Shown: positions 1 through 10,907, numbered from the stretch's first letter. The stretch is 64,000 bases of DNA from Oidiodendron maius Zn (GCA_000827325.1 KN832888.1:840081-904080), one strand, 5' to 3'. Program-made: numbers and translations. The notes: generated from the letters alone by a model not told the origin.

Positions 1-1
1 G

Positions 2-367
2 GAGAACATCGTATTTAAGGCGCAAAGGCAGAGGGACGACACGTTGAAAAGTATTTGGCCGGGATTACCAAAATTGACTGGAAAGGGAGTGAAGAGAGTG
101 CTTGCTTGTGAGCTTTATAGATCACCGCCCGCAACGGATCGAGGTATTTCAAATGGGCTCATCGAGGTTGGGGAACATGTATTGGTTGTTGCAAAAGTTT
201 TATCTATCTTCCTAAATGAGGGATTAGAGCAAACAGAGGGCGATGTACAGTATGGGCTAAGCTATGTGGATGGGAGATACAGGACAGTGGGCAAGACTAT
301 TATGGCTCACGAGACAAAAAATGACACAGAAAGGAAAATGGATGAGCTTGTACGAAAGATGTTGTAA
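2..367 (+). CDS. Flavin reductase-like (FMN-binding split barrel) protein, 3' end only
   Basis: This is the C-terminal part of a gene that begins before the window; the frame is open from base 2 to the TAA at 365-367. Position 44 is a TTG leucine codon inside the frame, not a start. What is seen is a run with LACELYRSPPATDRGI followed by GEHVLVVAKVLSIFL and GLSYVDGRYRTVGKTI. That order (a product-like strand, then G-x-H followed by a hydrophobic strand, then GL.Y.DG.YR) is how fungal members of the flavin-reductase/DIM6-NTAB family end. These enzymes bind FMN and usually pair with an oxygenase or act as NAD(P)H:flavin reductases in the cytosol. The substrate cannot be inferred. The catalytic N-terminal half is missing, so the family call rests on about 120 residues. 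Confidence 0.6.
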   Translation, partial: ENIVFKAQRQRDDTLKSIWPGLPKLTGKGVKRVLACELYRSPPATDRGISNGLIEVGEHVLVVAKVLSIFLNEGLEQTEGDVQYGLSYVDGRYRTVGKTIMAHETKNDTERKMDELVRKML

Positions 368-1166
368 GATCTACATGAAAATATAGAATAGAACACGCAA
401 CTGTGCTCGGAGGAATCCCAGATGAATTGATCACCATTTACCCTTGATCGGATCATACGTGAAAGTTCACTTGGACTAGCTGCTTAGGGGGGATTGTTTT
501 CATATCCTGCCGTTGAAAGGCGTGCTCTTTAATCTAGTAGAAGCCCTGATCGTCCTAAGGGGCTTTTCGTCTGGGGCATTTATCAAAGAGGGCCCATTCA
601 AAATAAAGTGGTATTTAATGTACTCGAAGTAAAGCCCAGTATTGTACAGGCCTTTAGCTGCAATAAAAATGTCCATTATCCTAATGTACATTTACAGGTA
701 CGCTTCTTGCTGTCTGCCCGGTGCTTTCGCGACATTAAGTGCGACGCTCACCTGGCACGAAACTAAATATATGAAATAAAATTCACAATAACGATAGTTA
801 TATTGAGCGGTTAAAGCTAGCCCACAAAAATGAGTTGCCCGCGCAGAACAGAACCAGCCGGACAGCAGCCTAACTTCAAACCAAGGCCCAAAACTAACAA
901 GCGACAACTATCATATATTTCAATCTCCTCAATCCATCATGACCTTGGTAGTTGAATCGAAGAGGGCAAGTCAAGCCGATGACAGCGCACCGTATTGGCG
1001 AGGACAGGTGAGACAGACCACGGTACGATATCGAGTCAACGTACTAGCTGGAAGAGAAGTTGTCGTCATAAATCGAAATGAAAACCAAATACTGAGACCA
1101 ATGAGTGTAGTGGGGAGCCAGCAAGTACTTGCGCACTCTTAGCCACATAGTCCGGACTATGTGGGT
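368..1166. other. Intergenic, no supported gene
   Basis: Short open frames occur on both strands, but none has a recognisable domain or convincing splice structure. The right end holds the 22-bp palindrome listed separately. Confidence 0.5.
1143..1164. repeat. Perfect 22-bp palindrome
   Basis: The arm CCACATAGTCC is followed directly by its exact reverse complement GGACTATGTGG with no spacer. It lies 2 bases beyond the stop codon of the short minus-strand ORF, so it would sit at the start of that gene's 3' UTR. A spacer-free palindrome folds poorly as RNA. It could instead be a binding site for a dimeric protein, since the centre TCCGGA contains the CCG/CGG half-sites liked by Zn2Cys6 factors; that role is inference. 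Confidence 0.8.
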
Positions 1167-1304
1167 TTACTGCACAACGCAGCCGTTCTCGATGCCCTGG
1201 CGGGCGGGGTTGCGGATGGCGCTGTTCTGCTGGATGGCGCAGCCATTCTCGATACTGCCCTTCTTGTCCTGCTTGGTCTGAGTTGTGACTGTGCGTTCAG
1301 GCAT
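1167..1304 (-). CDS. 45-residue peptide with two CAAX-like repeats; candidate lipopeptide pheromone precursor
   Basis: The frame runs from ATG at 1304 to TAA at 1167-1169 and encodes 45 residues. It contains an eight-residue unit twice, exactly 20 residues apart: IENGCAIQ (18-25) and IENGCVVQ (38-45). The second copy is the extreme C-terminus, so the protein ends in CVVQ, a good CAAX prenylation box (Cys, two aliphatics, Gln). The first copy is an internal CAAX-like box. The N-terminus (MPERTVTTQTKQDKK) is polar, without a signal peptide, and includes a KK pair. The ATG context is CACAATGCC, preceded by a CA-rich leader and a CT-rich tract near 1400-1440 on the coding strand, typical of well-expressed fungal genes. 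Repeated GC-aliphatic-aliphatic-X boxes recall the hybrid (h-type) pheromone precursors known from Trichoderma/Hypocrea, and a single terminal box recalls a-factor-type precursors. The ORF is well supported; the pheromone role is inference. Confidence 0.55.
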   Translation of the reverse strand: MPERTVTTQTKQDKKGSIENGCAIQQNSAIRNPARQGIENGCVVQ

Positions 1305-2403
1305 TGTGATAGCTTGGTCCTTTGCGAATATAAGGATCAGTTTGTTTTGGATATGTGTTGATGAGTTTGTGAGATTGCTTATGTTGCCTCTGGTCAGACG
1401 TCAAATTCAGTTCGATCAAGCAAGGGAGAAATGAAAAGAGCCCAGGCATAGAAGAGAAGTGTTCTTATAGCACCGCGGGGGTTTCCATACGCAAGGATCA
1501 AAGGGTCCAGAACTATCGAGAGAAATGTACGTGGGTAGTTTCTCCTCCGAACTCCAATTATCTGATGGCATGGCCCGGGCGATGGCCCATGAACCCCTCC
1601 TTGCATCCCCAGAGATACTAGAACCAGGTATATAGAGAAGTTGTGTCTGTTGGGAAAGTCAAGGGTTGTCGCCGTCGTCGCGAGATTCGGTTTGCCACAA
1701 ATCAGGGGGCTCGGTTGCTGTTTGCCGAGCTCGCGAAGCTTAGTATTGTCTGCGCCTACTATTGTTCTTAAGCCGCCCCTTCACTTCCATCACGGATCGA
1801 CTAGCAGAAGTGCAAATTTAGGATAGTCGGATCGTTATCTGAGGCTCGATATCGTCATGCTGGTGCACGAGGCATGATCTTGCTGCAAGGGGTGAATTCC
1901 AGGGGGGGTATCTTTAAAAACGTCTGGGCTGTGTGATGCTTCAAGCCTCGTCCATTCACAGTTCTCAAAATCCTTCTTAGATGCCGTGTAAGGATATCAT
2001 CCAGGCCCCAGAATATAGTTCAAGCCCTTCTAGCATTCCTGGTCATCTCGATGTAGCTTCGCAGGATTGATAAGCTCTTTAGAACGCTGGTCAGGTACAG
2101 GTCCCATTCTTACACGTAGCGAAGTATCTTTTCGTGTGAAGGGAAACTGCAGGGGCAATAGTTGTGGACTTTCTCTTTGTATGGGTGGATGGAAGAATTG
2201 CAACGCCTCTAGCACCGCGAGTATATGAATTGTAACTTGATTTGGTTTGAAAAGTAAAGATCAGGATATCCCTCTTACATGCCTGTATGTACCTAATGCC
2301 CGCGAAACTAAACGCCAGGTATCAAATTCCACCGTTCGCCATATATAGAGTAATCCACCGGATTCCGAGTCATCGGTTTGGATAATAATATTAATTTTCT
2401 CTT
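1305..2403. other. Intergenic; upstream region of the short CAAX ORF
   Basis: On the minus strand it carries a CA-rich leader next to the ATG, a CT-rich stretch around 1400-1440 and a TATATA box-like sequence near 1630. No other coding frame is convincing. Confidence 0.4.
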
Positions 2404-3901
2404 CTACGTGGAATCGTAGAAACTGCCTTGGTGTGGCGGACTTGATGTTTCCTGGCGAAGGTGGTCGCTGAATCTTGATCCTGCAAGTTCGACAGGTGGG
2501 CTTGCCAGCTCATGCCGCGAGTACATATCATTGGTTCGAGTGTCAGCTAACTCGTAATTCTTCGTAGGGACTGGCGGTTTCGCCTCTCCCTGGGTATAAT
2601 ATTTATGCTCGGCAGCGTAGTGATCAATCCCGGCCCCAACCTCGTACGGTGGGGATGCAGCAAGAGCTTGCCGGCGACGGTGCATAAACAGTGCTCCCAA
2701 GGCTAGAGCGAGGACCAATGCAAAGACGATAACGCCGATGCTGACACCAATTTTAACACCTTTTGAGGCTCCTCCAGAGGACTTATTCTGTGCGGCTGCT
2801 GCAGACGCTTCTGCCACAGCTGCTCCTTGGAATTCAGCTTCCGTCTCGGTCGAGTTCGGGTTTAGCCCAAATGTCATGCCACTAGCACAATCGCTTTCTC
2901 CCTCGGAATAAAACCCTAGGTAATAGGTTAGAACAAGCCAATATGGTTATCCAGAGGGGCTCACATTGTGGATCAGAAGTATTTACTATCAGTGTGTAGG
3001 ATGGAAATGGAACCTGGTTGTTAAGATTTGGCATGAAACCCGATTCCGTGCCACCTGTAAGAGGCTCACATGGACTGTTGAAAGTAGATTGGGTTAATGA
3101 GTGGTTTCCGCTTTTAAATTGGAAGAGGATGCTATCGCCTGTTTGGGCATTTACAGTGTTCGGGGTGAAGGCATCGGCAGCAACGACCTGGCAATCGTGA
3201 GATGACTTCATGATTTTGGAATTAAAAGCTTACAGTATAAGTGGCTGCCGGAGCACTGCTTGATGAAGTGGTTGCCGCAGGAACAGATATGGGTGCAACA
3301 GCTTTACCTGCATACCCTTCAAACGGAATTGCATATGCCTGCATAGTCGAGGCGCTGACCGAGAATGCGTTTGTGTTGGAAAGACTCGACGAGCCATACA
3401 AGGTCATCTGAAGAGTCGATCCTGAAGGGAGATTTGTATAGCACTTTGCATTGTAGGCGGGCCGAGTAGAAGGGGCAGTATCATTCGGGGCTAGCCCGTA
3501 CGAACTGAATTTCATCGTTAGATACATATCAGCGCATGTAATCAAGCCACAAACCTAGGACAACAGGCAATGTAATTGCTGGCAGCCGGCCAAGAAGTTG
3601 AGACGGTAGTATATCCTCCAGGACAAACGAGAGGGCTGAAAGCAGCTTGTGTAGTGCCAGCAACCTCGTCCAAGAAGCTACTCATAAACTGACTCGGATA
3701 GCACGCAGAAAAGGTGCTCTGCGGAACCGGGAGGGGATAGTTGAGCCATATTTCGTATGCTTGGTTCTCTAGCATAGTTAATTTATTTTCTAGACATGTC
3801 GTAGCGGTCGGGGTGAAGGCGGTGGTCATTGCTGGCGTAATAGTACTGATGTGGTTGCTTGTAACGGCCGCGGCGGCCGTCGTTGCGGCCAGAATCCCCA
3901 T
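2404..3901 (-). CDS. Membrane-anchored extracellular protein with cysteine-rich module and cupredoxin-like domain
   Basis: Four exons join in frame: 3901-3555, 3504-3188/3187 boundary region (intron 3233-3188), 3187-2965 and 2915-2404, with introns 3554-3505, 3233-3188 and 2964-2916, each GT..AG with CTAAC or CTCAC branch-like sites. The N-terminal half has a cysteine pattern common in fungal surface proteins (ACYPSQF, SPLVCPGGYTT, ACCPSSYG, AKCYTNL). It is followed by a Ser/Ala linker and a plastocyanin/cupredoxin fold: ATYTVVAADAFTPNTV, GDSILFQF, NHSLTQSTFNSPCEP, ESGFMPN, then QWFYSEGESDCASGMTFGLN. A single membrane segment (IGVSIGVIVFALVLALALGA) is followed by HRRR and a Pro-rich cytoplasmic tail with YxxY-like motifs. 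The arrangement suggests a cell-surface sensor or adhesin. The start is not certain: a TAG lies in frame eight codons upstream, and an upstream exon ending at that point could supply a better signal peptide (KCRTALAMGILAATT). Confidence 0.75.
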
Positions 3902-5717
3902 GGCGAGAGCTGTTCTGCACTTCTAGATATCAAAGCCTCTCAACACACATGACATCTCACGATCAAACATCAACGAAGAATAGAAAAGTGTGCCGTCCGA
4001 AGTAATTAAATCGGCCACAGAACTAATCGGCCAGCACGAGGCCCCCCGGGCTTGCCTTACACAACGGCTATTCCAAGAACATTGCTGCAGGCACTATCCA
4101 GCCAGCACGACGCAAGGCCCACTAGCCCCGTAGCTCGTCGTCCAGACTCGCTGATACCAAGTATCGCTAGGCGGGGCGCAGTAGATGCCATTTCGATGGC
4201 GGCGTCTGCGCCGCACAATATATGCTTGAGGCCTCCTTAGTCGCGGGAGAACGCTACGACCTCCAATGATATCGCCGAATTGCCACCCCAGTGATCGATT
4301 TAGACGAAATCCTGTCCCAGATGCTTGCCACCCCATTTTGCTGACCTTGGGAGTATTCCACTGAAAGCAGCGGCGGCCGACGTACCCAGAATGCCCCGTA
4401 TGGTGGGCATCCAGAGGTATGATCAGCAATGGTCTTCGTATAACGTACAGTATGTACACTTCTGTACTAAGCGGAGTGATCGGTGATCTACAAGGTGTTG
4501 ACAATACCGTCCCAGTGCGTCAACGTTGTAATCGTTCGGACGTTGTCCCTGTCAGCTCCCCAACGCTCAGCGCGCTTAAGTTGCATTCTCGGTCCGGCTC
4601 AGGTTTAAGCTGAGCGTAGCTGGCGATGTGGATCTCATTGAAGCAGATGTTTCGAAACGGGGCAGGTCGAATCTGGCTGGAGGGTGTGAATCTCGGGGGG
4701 GAGTATTTTAGGGTGAGACGGCTGTGCCTCCCTCGCTGCAGGAGAAATGTATCAAGGATGACACGGGATTTACCTCAAGAGCTTATTCTCCTTCCCGGGA
4801 AAGAGGTAAAAGCACCCTTTCCACTTACATGGCAATCTAGCTCAAAAATAGCTTTCATTTCTCCATTGTACGTAGACTTATAGTACAGTATACAACGTAG
4901 TATGTGAGGGTTAAATTTTAGGTGATTAACACTCAGTCATGTTAGCATCACCCATCATAGAACTGTTCAACATGGAGAACCCAGGCACCATCTGGAAGGC
5001 TCAGCTGCGGAGGCGGCTTACCCAAAGCCCCCAGGCCCGTAAGACAGTATTATACTCGTTCAATTGGGGAAGCGACGAAAGCATGCCTTCTAATCATCTG
5101 CTGGTGGGAAATTAGTCTAAGAGGCTACAGAGTACTAATTGCCTAACCTGGCTAATGATCTTGGAAGCGGGGGCTTGAGGGTCGATACGAGCAGTCCCCT
5201 AGTCAGGCACGGCAAAGATTACAAGTAGAGCTGACAGTACACTGTACGACACAATTCATATATTGCCGATCGGCACTTGCGGGATATTGTGTGTGGCTTT
5301 AAATTACATTTCACTCGTGTCTCTATCTTGCTTATACTGCTGTAAAGGTGCGATATGTTGTGTCGTGCCACCTGACCACTATATCCAAAGGCTCCCCGCT
5401 CGATCAAGTGTTTCTGACTTTGCGTTGGACACTGAACTGACGCAACAGATGCAATATACTCCTCTTTGTCTCTTGCTCTGCGATGCCGGATGTGTCTATG
5501 TCGCTGGTCGATAGTTCCTCCATAGAGAAGGGTATCGCAGGGCAATTTTGTAAAGTTGCGACACTAAAGTGGTGCCGCTCCTCTTCCTGTCAGATAACTG
5601 TGAAGTGGCGAGGTGAGTGATTCTCTTTAATCGCCAGTAGCCAAGAGTGTCCTTACCAGCAACTACTCGCTGGCATACTGTAGAGTCTGGTGCTTCATCA
5701 CATCACATGACACAAGA
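3902..5717. other. Intergenic, no supported gene
   Basis: About 1.8 kb with short frames on both strands (for example 4094-4504 minus and 5219-5545 minus). None shows a domain, a signal peptide or plausible introns. The right end merges into the HSP90 promoter. Confidence 0.45.
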
Positions 5718-5730
5718 TTCTGGACGGTTC
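5718..5730 (+). promoter_or_regulatory. Heat-shock-element-like site upstream of HSP90
   Basis: TTC at 5718-5720 and TTC at 5728-5730 are in exact 10-bp phase, with GAC at 5723-5725 in the position of the inverted GAA. This is a TTCnnGAAnnTTC element with one mismatch, about 450 bp before the HSP90 start codon. Confidence 0.4.
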
Positions 5731-5777
5731 GAGCGACATCGATTGGTGCCTCAGGCGCAAGTATCCGTCGCTGTGGT

Positions 5778-5800
5778 GAATTCCATCGAAAGTGCTCGAA
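5778..5800 (+). promoter_or_regulatory. Gapped/step-type heat-shock element array upstream of HSP90
   Basis: Three GAA triplets stand at 5778, 5788 and 5798, exactly 10 bp apart, without the intervening inverted TTC units. Step or gapped elements of this kind are known HSF1 targets in fungi. A TTC at 5807-5809 extends the array. The location before HSP90 supports a regulatory role; binding is inferred. Confidence 0.45.
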
Positions 5801-6178
5801 TCGATTTTCGTTAGCGCCAAAACGAAGCTCTCCAAACGGGACCCCAAAGTTTCTTATTTCCTCCCTCCAACCGTCAACAGCTTCACTTTTCCCTCTCTCA
5901 ACTATCAATTCCCAGACAGATACCCTTCCGCTTCCTGGTGCATACGTACCGCTGTCTTCTCTCAATCTCACTGCGTTCTCTATTGTAAGTCCTCCATCCT
6001 AGGCATCTGCCGTGAGTGTGGCACCTAGCCTAGCCTTGCGGTCTGGTCTGATTCCACGACATTCTTTACCTTCAGCCTTCGCAATTTTGCACCTTCCAAA
6101 ACACATCTGCTACCTTCATCTTAATCATCACCCACTGACAACATCCTCAACATCTAGACACCCCGCAATACCTCAACC

Positions 6179-8329
6179 ATGGCTGGCGAGACCTTTGAGT
6201 TCCAGGCTGAGATCTCTCAGCTCCTCTCCCTCATCATCAACACCGTCTACTCCAACAAGGAGATCTTCCTGCGAGAGCTGGTGTCTAACTGTTCTGATGC
6301 TCTCGACAAGATCCGGTATGAGGCACTCTCCGACTCGAGTAAGCTCGATTCGGGCAAGGACCTCCGCATCGACATCATCCCCGACAAAGAGAATAAGACC
6401 CTCACTATCCAAGACACCGGCATTGGTATGACCAAGGCTGTAAGTCACCTGTAACCCTTTATGCACACTTCGCTAACATTGAGATAGGATCTTGTTAACA
6501 ATCTTGGTACCATTGCCCGATCTGGTACCAAGCAGTTTATGGAGGCCCTGACCGCTGGTGCCGATATCTCTATGATTGGCCAGTTCGGTGTTGGTTTCTA
6601 TTCTGCCTACCTTGTTGCCGACAGAGTCACTGTCATCTCAAAGCACAATGATGATGAACAGTACATTTGGGAGTCCAGCGCTGGTGGCACCTTCACCCTC
6701 ACTCCTGACCCAGACGGAGAGCAGCTGGGTCGCGGCACCAAGATGATTCTCCACCTTAAGGATGAGCAGACCGACTACCTGAACGAATCGAAGATCAAGG
6801 AGGTCATCAAGAAGCACTCGGAATTCATTTCATACCCCATCTACCTCCACGTTCAGAAGGAGACCGAAAAGGAGGTCCCCGATGAGGAGGCTGAGGAGAC
6901 CAAGGATGACGATGATGAGAAGAAGGCCAAGATCGAGGAGGTCGACGATGACGAGGAAGAGAAGAAGCCCAAGACTAAGAAGATCAAGGAGACCAAGATT
7001 GAGGAGGAAGAACTCAACAAGCAGAAGCCAATCTGGACCCGAAACCCTCAGGACATCACCGCTGAGGAGTACGGTTCCTTCTACAAGTCTCTCTCCAACG
7101 ACTGGGAGGACCACTTGGCCGTCAAGCACTTCTCTGTTGAGGGTCAGCTTGAGTTCCGTGCTATTCTCTTCGTTCCCAAGCGTGCTCCTTTCGACCTGTT
7201 CGAGACCAAGAAGACCAAGAACAACATTAAGCTTTACGTCCGCCGTGTCTTCATTACTGACGATGCCACCGATCTTATCCCTGAGTGGTTGAGCTTCGTC
7301 AAGGGTGTTGTTGACTCTGAGGATCTGCCACTCAACTTGTCTCGTGAGACCCTCCAGCAGAACAAGATCATGAAGGTCATCAAGAAGAACATTGTCAAGA
7401 AGGTCCTTGAGCTCTTCGGCGAGATCGCTGAGGATAAGGAGCAATTCGACAAGTTCTACACTGCCTTCAGCAAGAACATCAAGCTCGGTATCCACGAAGA
7501 CTCCCAGAACCGTGGTGCTCTTGCCAAGCTTCTGCGATTCAACTCAACCAAGTCTGGTGACGATATGACATCTCTCTCTGATTATGTCACTCGCATGCCC
7601 GAGCACCAGAAGAACATTTACTACATCACCGGCGAGTCTCTCAAGGCCGTTGCCAAGTCTCCCTTCCTTGACACCCTTAAGGAGAAGAACTTCGAGGTCC
7701 TGTTCTTGGTTGACCCCATTGATGAGTACGCCATGACGCAGCTCAAGGAGTTCGATGGCAAGAAGCTTGTCGACATCACCAAGGACTTTGAGCTCGAAGA
7801 GACCGAGGAGGAGAAGAAGACTCGCGAGGCTGAGGAGAAGGAGTTCGAGAGTCTTGCTAAGGCTCTCAAGAATGTCCTGGGTGACAAGGTCGAGAAGGTT
7901 GTCGTTAGCCACAAGCTCGTCGGCTCTCCTTGTGCCATCCGTACCGGTCAGTTCGGCTGGTCCGCCAACATGGAGCGTATTATGAAGGCCCAGGCTCTCC
8001 GCGACACCTCGATGAGCTCCTATATGTCCTCCAAGAAGACCTTCGAGATCTCTCCTAAGTCTCCCATTATCAAAGAGCTGAAGAAAAAGGTCGAGGCTGA
8101 TGGCGAGAACGACCGCACCGTTAAGTCGATTACTCAGCTCTTATTCGAGACCTCTCTCCTTGTTTCTGGCTTCACCATCGAGGAACCTGCTGGCTTCGCC
8201 GAGCGCATCCACAAGCTCGTCTCTCTTGGCCTGAACGTCGACGAAGAGCCCGAGACCGCCGAGGAGGCCGAGGCCGAGGAAGTCTCTGGCGATGCTCCGG
8301 CTGAGAGCGCCATGGAGGAGGTCGACTAG
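6179..8329 (+). CDS. HSP90: Cytosolic molecular chaperone HSP90
   Basis: Exon 1 is 6179-6439, the intron 6440-6487 (GTAAGT..GCTAAC..TAG), exon 2 6488-8329, giving 700 residues, the usual fungal HSP90 length. The GHKL ATPase domain opens with [20 protein letters not shown] and shows [14 protein letters not shown] (ATP-binding Asn/Asp), DTGIGMTK and [14 protein letters not shown] charged linker rich in E, K and D (about residues 215-265) precedes the middle domain ([32 protein letters not shown]). The C-terminus is MEEVD, the docking site for TPR co-chaperones. It is an ATP-dependent dimeric chaperone for kinases and transcription factors in the cytosol and nucleus. The heat-shock-element-like sites at 5718-5809 fit heat-inducible expression. 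The start ATG follows a CA-rich leader. Identity is secure. Confidence 0.98.
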
Positions 8330-8980
8330 ATTCATCATGTCTTTGATACCAGCAGCGGGAATTCGCGGAGTTTGGTTGGACGTTAATGAATTTTCCTTCG
8401 ATCTTGCATAAGCCTGTGCTTTCTCTCCTGCCTCTCTCTACTTGCGCCTACACGTCGCTGCCTTCGGTGGCATAATTCATAAGAAAGATTCACATCTGTA
8501 GTATCACGCGTCAAGAACTAGGTTAAGAGGAGCAAATAAAAAGTCATAGCTATAATTTGCCTTGCTGTGCTTCTTGTGATAACTGTGCCACGTGACCTAA
8601 TACCTTGCTTCGAACCCGTCGTTTGAGTACAATCCCACACTTACTGAACTATACATAGATTGATTAGTCTCCGCACTCCGTGTGAGTACTGTAATACTAT
8701 CGAATAATTCCGGGTATGAGAAGTATAGGCGAGTTCTATCGCGGAAAGGAATGACATCCGGAGACGTAGTGAAACAGTTCTGGCATTGAACTGTCTGATT
8801 AATTGTTATACAGTCTTAACCAAGTCCATTTAAACAGGCAAAAACATGATGGGATAATTTCATTTCCATTTCTTTCCTTGACGCCGGATATGCTTTTCTG
8901 CCATCTTCCCCTCTCTCGCCAGACAGTTCCCATGCCCTTTTCAACTTCGACTTGGTAGGTAAAACCTCGGCCCTCATCCA
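8330..8980. other. Convergent intergenic region between HSP90 and POB3
   Basis: It contains the 3' UTRs of two convergent genes. No other gene is supported. Confidence 0.5.
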
Positions 8981-10907
8981 CTAACCTGTTTTGGCCTTCT
9001 TCTTGGGCCGCGCTGCTTCCTCTTCTCCATCACTCCCGCCCCCATCTTCTTCACCGCTACCACTGCCACTGCTATCATGCGCACTGTCATACTCCTCAGC
9101 GACGTCACTCTCGCTACCCGTTTGGAAATCCTCGTCCTGGGACTCGCTATCCTCGTCTGCGCTTCCTCTATCCGCCCTTGCGGCCACAACGTCCTCGTCA
9201 CTGCTCGCCATATCTGGGTCGTCCCTCAGTGCAGCAGCAAGTAGCGCGCTTCCATCCTCATCCATCTCGTTCTTGACACGCAAACCTTTGGTCTTGAAGA
9301 AGTCCTCTAGAGGTTTCTGTTCTTCGCGATTGATGTTGGAAAATTGCGACTCGCCGGCCCCGCCTTTCATGTGAATAGTGATGTCGAAGGTACGGGAGGC
9401 GGAGATGGCGCCGCCAACGCGGGAGAAGGTGATGCTAGCTGTCTGTTCGTAGGAGATGTAGGTTGCAGGTTTCGGAACGAACATGAATGCCTTTTCGAGA
9501 CAGTAGAGGAAACCCTCGCTGGCTTTGATGGAGCACTTGATACCGAATTGCTGGTGGTGGCTACATATTGTTAGTCTAGTACGGGAAGAACGACGCTGAC
9601 CTTACCTGAGGAAGTCCTTTGCCGGTTGGTTGACCTTCTTCCCTGCAAGGCCGCGGAAGACTTGTGTTACCACCTGGTGCAACGGTTGCTCGTAACGAGG
9701 TAGTAGCTTATCTTTGTATTTCTCGTTCAGCAGCTCATCTGTCATATTCAGATCAATCGAGACCTCTTCATCCTTCTTGAACTGCATCACCAAGAACGGA
9801 TATCTCGTTTGACCTTGTCGAAGAGGAGGATCAAGACCAATACAGATCATGAAGTGCATTTCGTCCGGCTTTGGTAGGATCATAAATTTCTTGATGGCCT
9901 CATACTGGATCTTGTAGTCGTATGTCTTGCCACGTAGTCGGAAGGAGTTTTCGTACATGTCGATATCGAATCGTCCTCTGCATAAAATTAGAAAATTCTG
10001 AGGTTGAGCATGAGGACATACCTTGGAGTAAGATGAAGAACGTCAAGAAACGTGGCAAAAGTATCACCAGCGACTTCGCCAATTTCAGCCTTCTCCATCA
10101 ACGTGTCATAAAACAGATTCGCAGCATTCTGCTCCTCCTCTGGTTCTGCATCACTAGCTGCGTCCTCCCCTTCGAGCGCCTCCTTCTTCGTGGTGACTCC
10201 AGGGATGTAGAACCGCATTTCCACTAGCTGGTCCTTGCCCGCACCCGCTTTCTTGCCTTTCCCCCTCGCACCACCAAGCGCACCATTCGTGCCCGTGTCA
10301 TCACCATTGGCAGGTAACGAGAACTCAACCGCAACCTCGTTCTTGCCAGCCAAATTTGTATTCGATATCTCTGAATATGGAATCTCGAACGCCGGTCGAT
10401 TCTGGACGTTGAACGCTAACTCTGCCTTCCCAAATTCACCCTTGCCCCAATTCCATCCTCGCAGAGCATGCTCCTTGTGTTCAAGGTTCGTGCTGTACCA
10501 GTTCTTGAAGACCTTGCTCAGCCGCTCAAAGTCCTAGTCCATCGTTAGTAAATATATTTTGAGTATAGGAAATGCGCGCACCTCTAGCTGGAAGCCATCA
10601 AGTTGAACGATCCCAGAGCTACGGAGTAGAACCTTCACCTCGAACCCTTTCGATGCGCGACTCCATTGTGCGGCACCAATATTGCTGTGATCGAGGGTGA
10701 AGGTATCGCCGCCGCCTGACGGCTTCCACCCGAAGCCTGTCTCGGCGAATCTGCATTTGCCTGATTCCTTGGAGAGGTCGAGGTAGATATTATCGAAGCT
10801 TTCCCTGTAGAACAATAAATGTCAGTGACCTCACCACATTTTATATCCTCAAGTTATTATTTACGAGAGAGGAAAATGACAGAAGATAAAAATACTCACA
10901 ATGCCAT
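8981..10907 (-). CDS. POB3: FACT histone chaperone subunit POB3/SSRP1
   Basis: Five exons were reconstructed: 10907-10900, 10804-10582, 10533-10022, 9977-9606 and 9560-8981. All introns are GT..AG (44-95 nt) and the sum is 1695 nt, or 564 residues, in frame. The first coding exon is only 8 nt (ATG GCA TT). The protein begins MALESFDNIYLDLSKESGKC, the POB3 N-terminal signature. It continues through tandem PH-like domains (TPRGRFDIDMYENSFRLRGK, LPKPDEMHFMICIGLDPPLRQGQTRY) and ends in a long Asp/Glu/Ser-rich tail and a basic PKKKAKTG end. There is no HMG box, as expected of yeast-type POB3 rather than animal SSRP1. It partners SPT16 in FACT, which reorganises nucleosomes during transcription and replication in the nucleus. 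Confidence 0.95.

Noticed and set aside
3188-3233. A 28-nt intron in the cupredoxin gene ending at AAG before TCATCT
   Set aside because: Too short for a fungal spliceosomal intron. The 46-nt alternative ending at GCCAG restores the ATYTVVAADAF strand expected of the domain.
4094-4504. Minus-strand 136-codon frame
   Set aside because: Arg-rich, no motif, and equal-quality frames exist on the other strand.
6830-7495. Leu-rich minus-strand frame of 221 codons
   Set aside because: It is the reverse-frame shadow of the Lys/Glu-rich HSP90 coding sequence.
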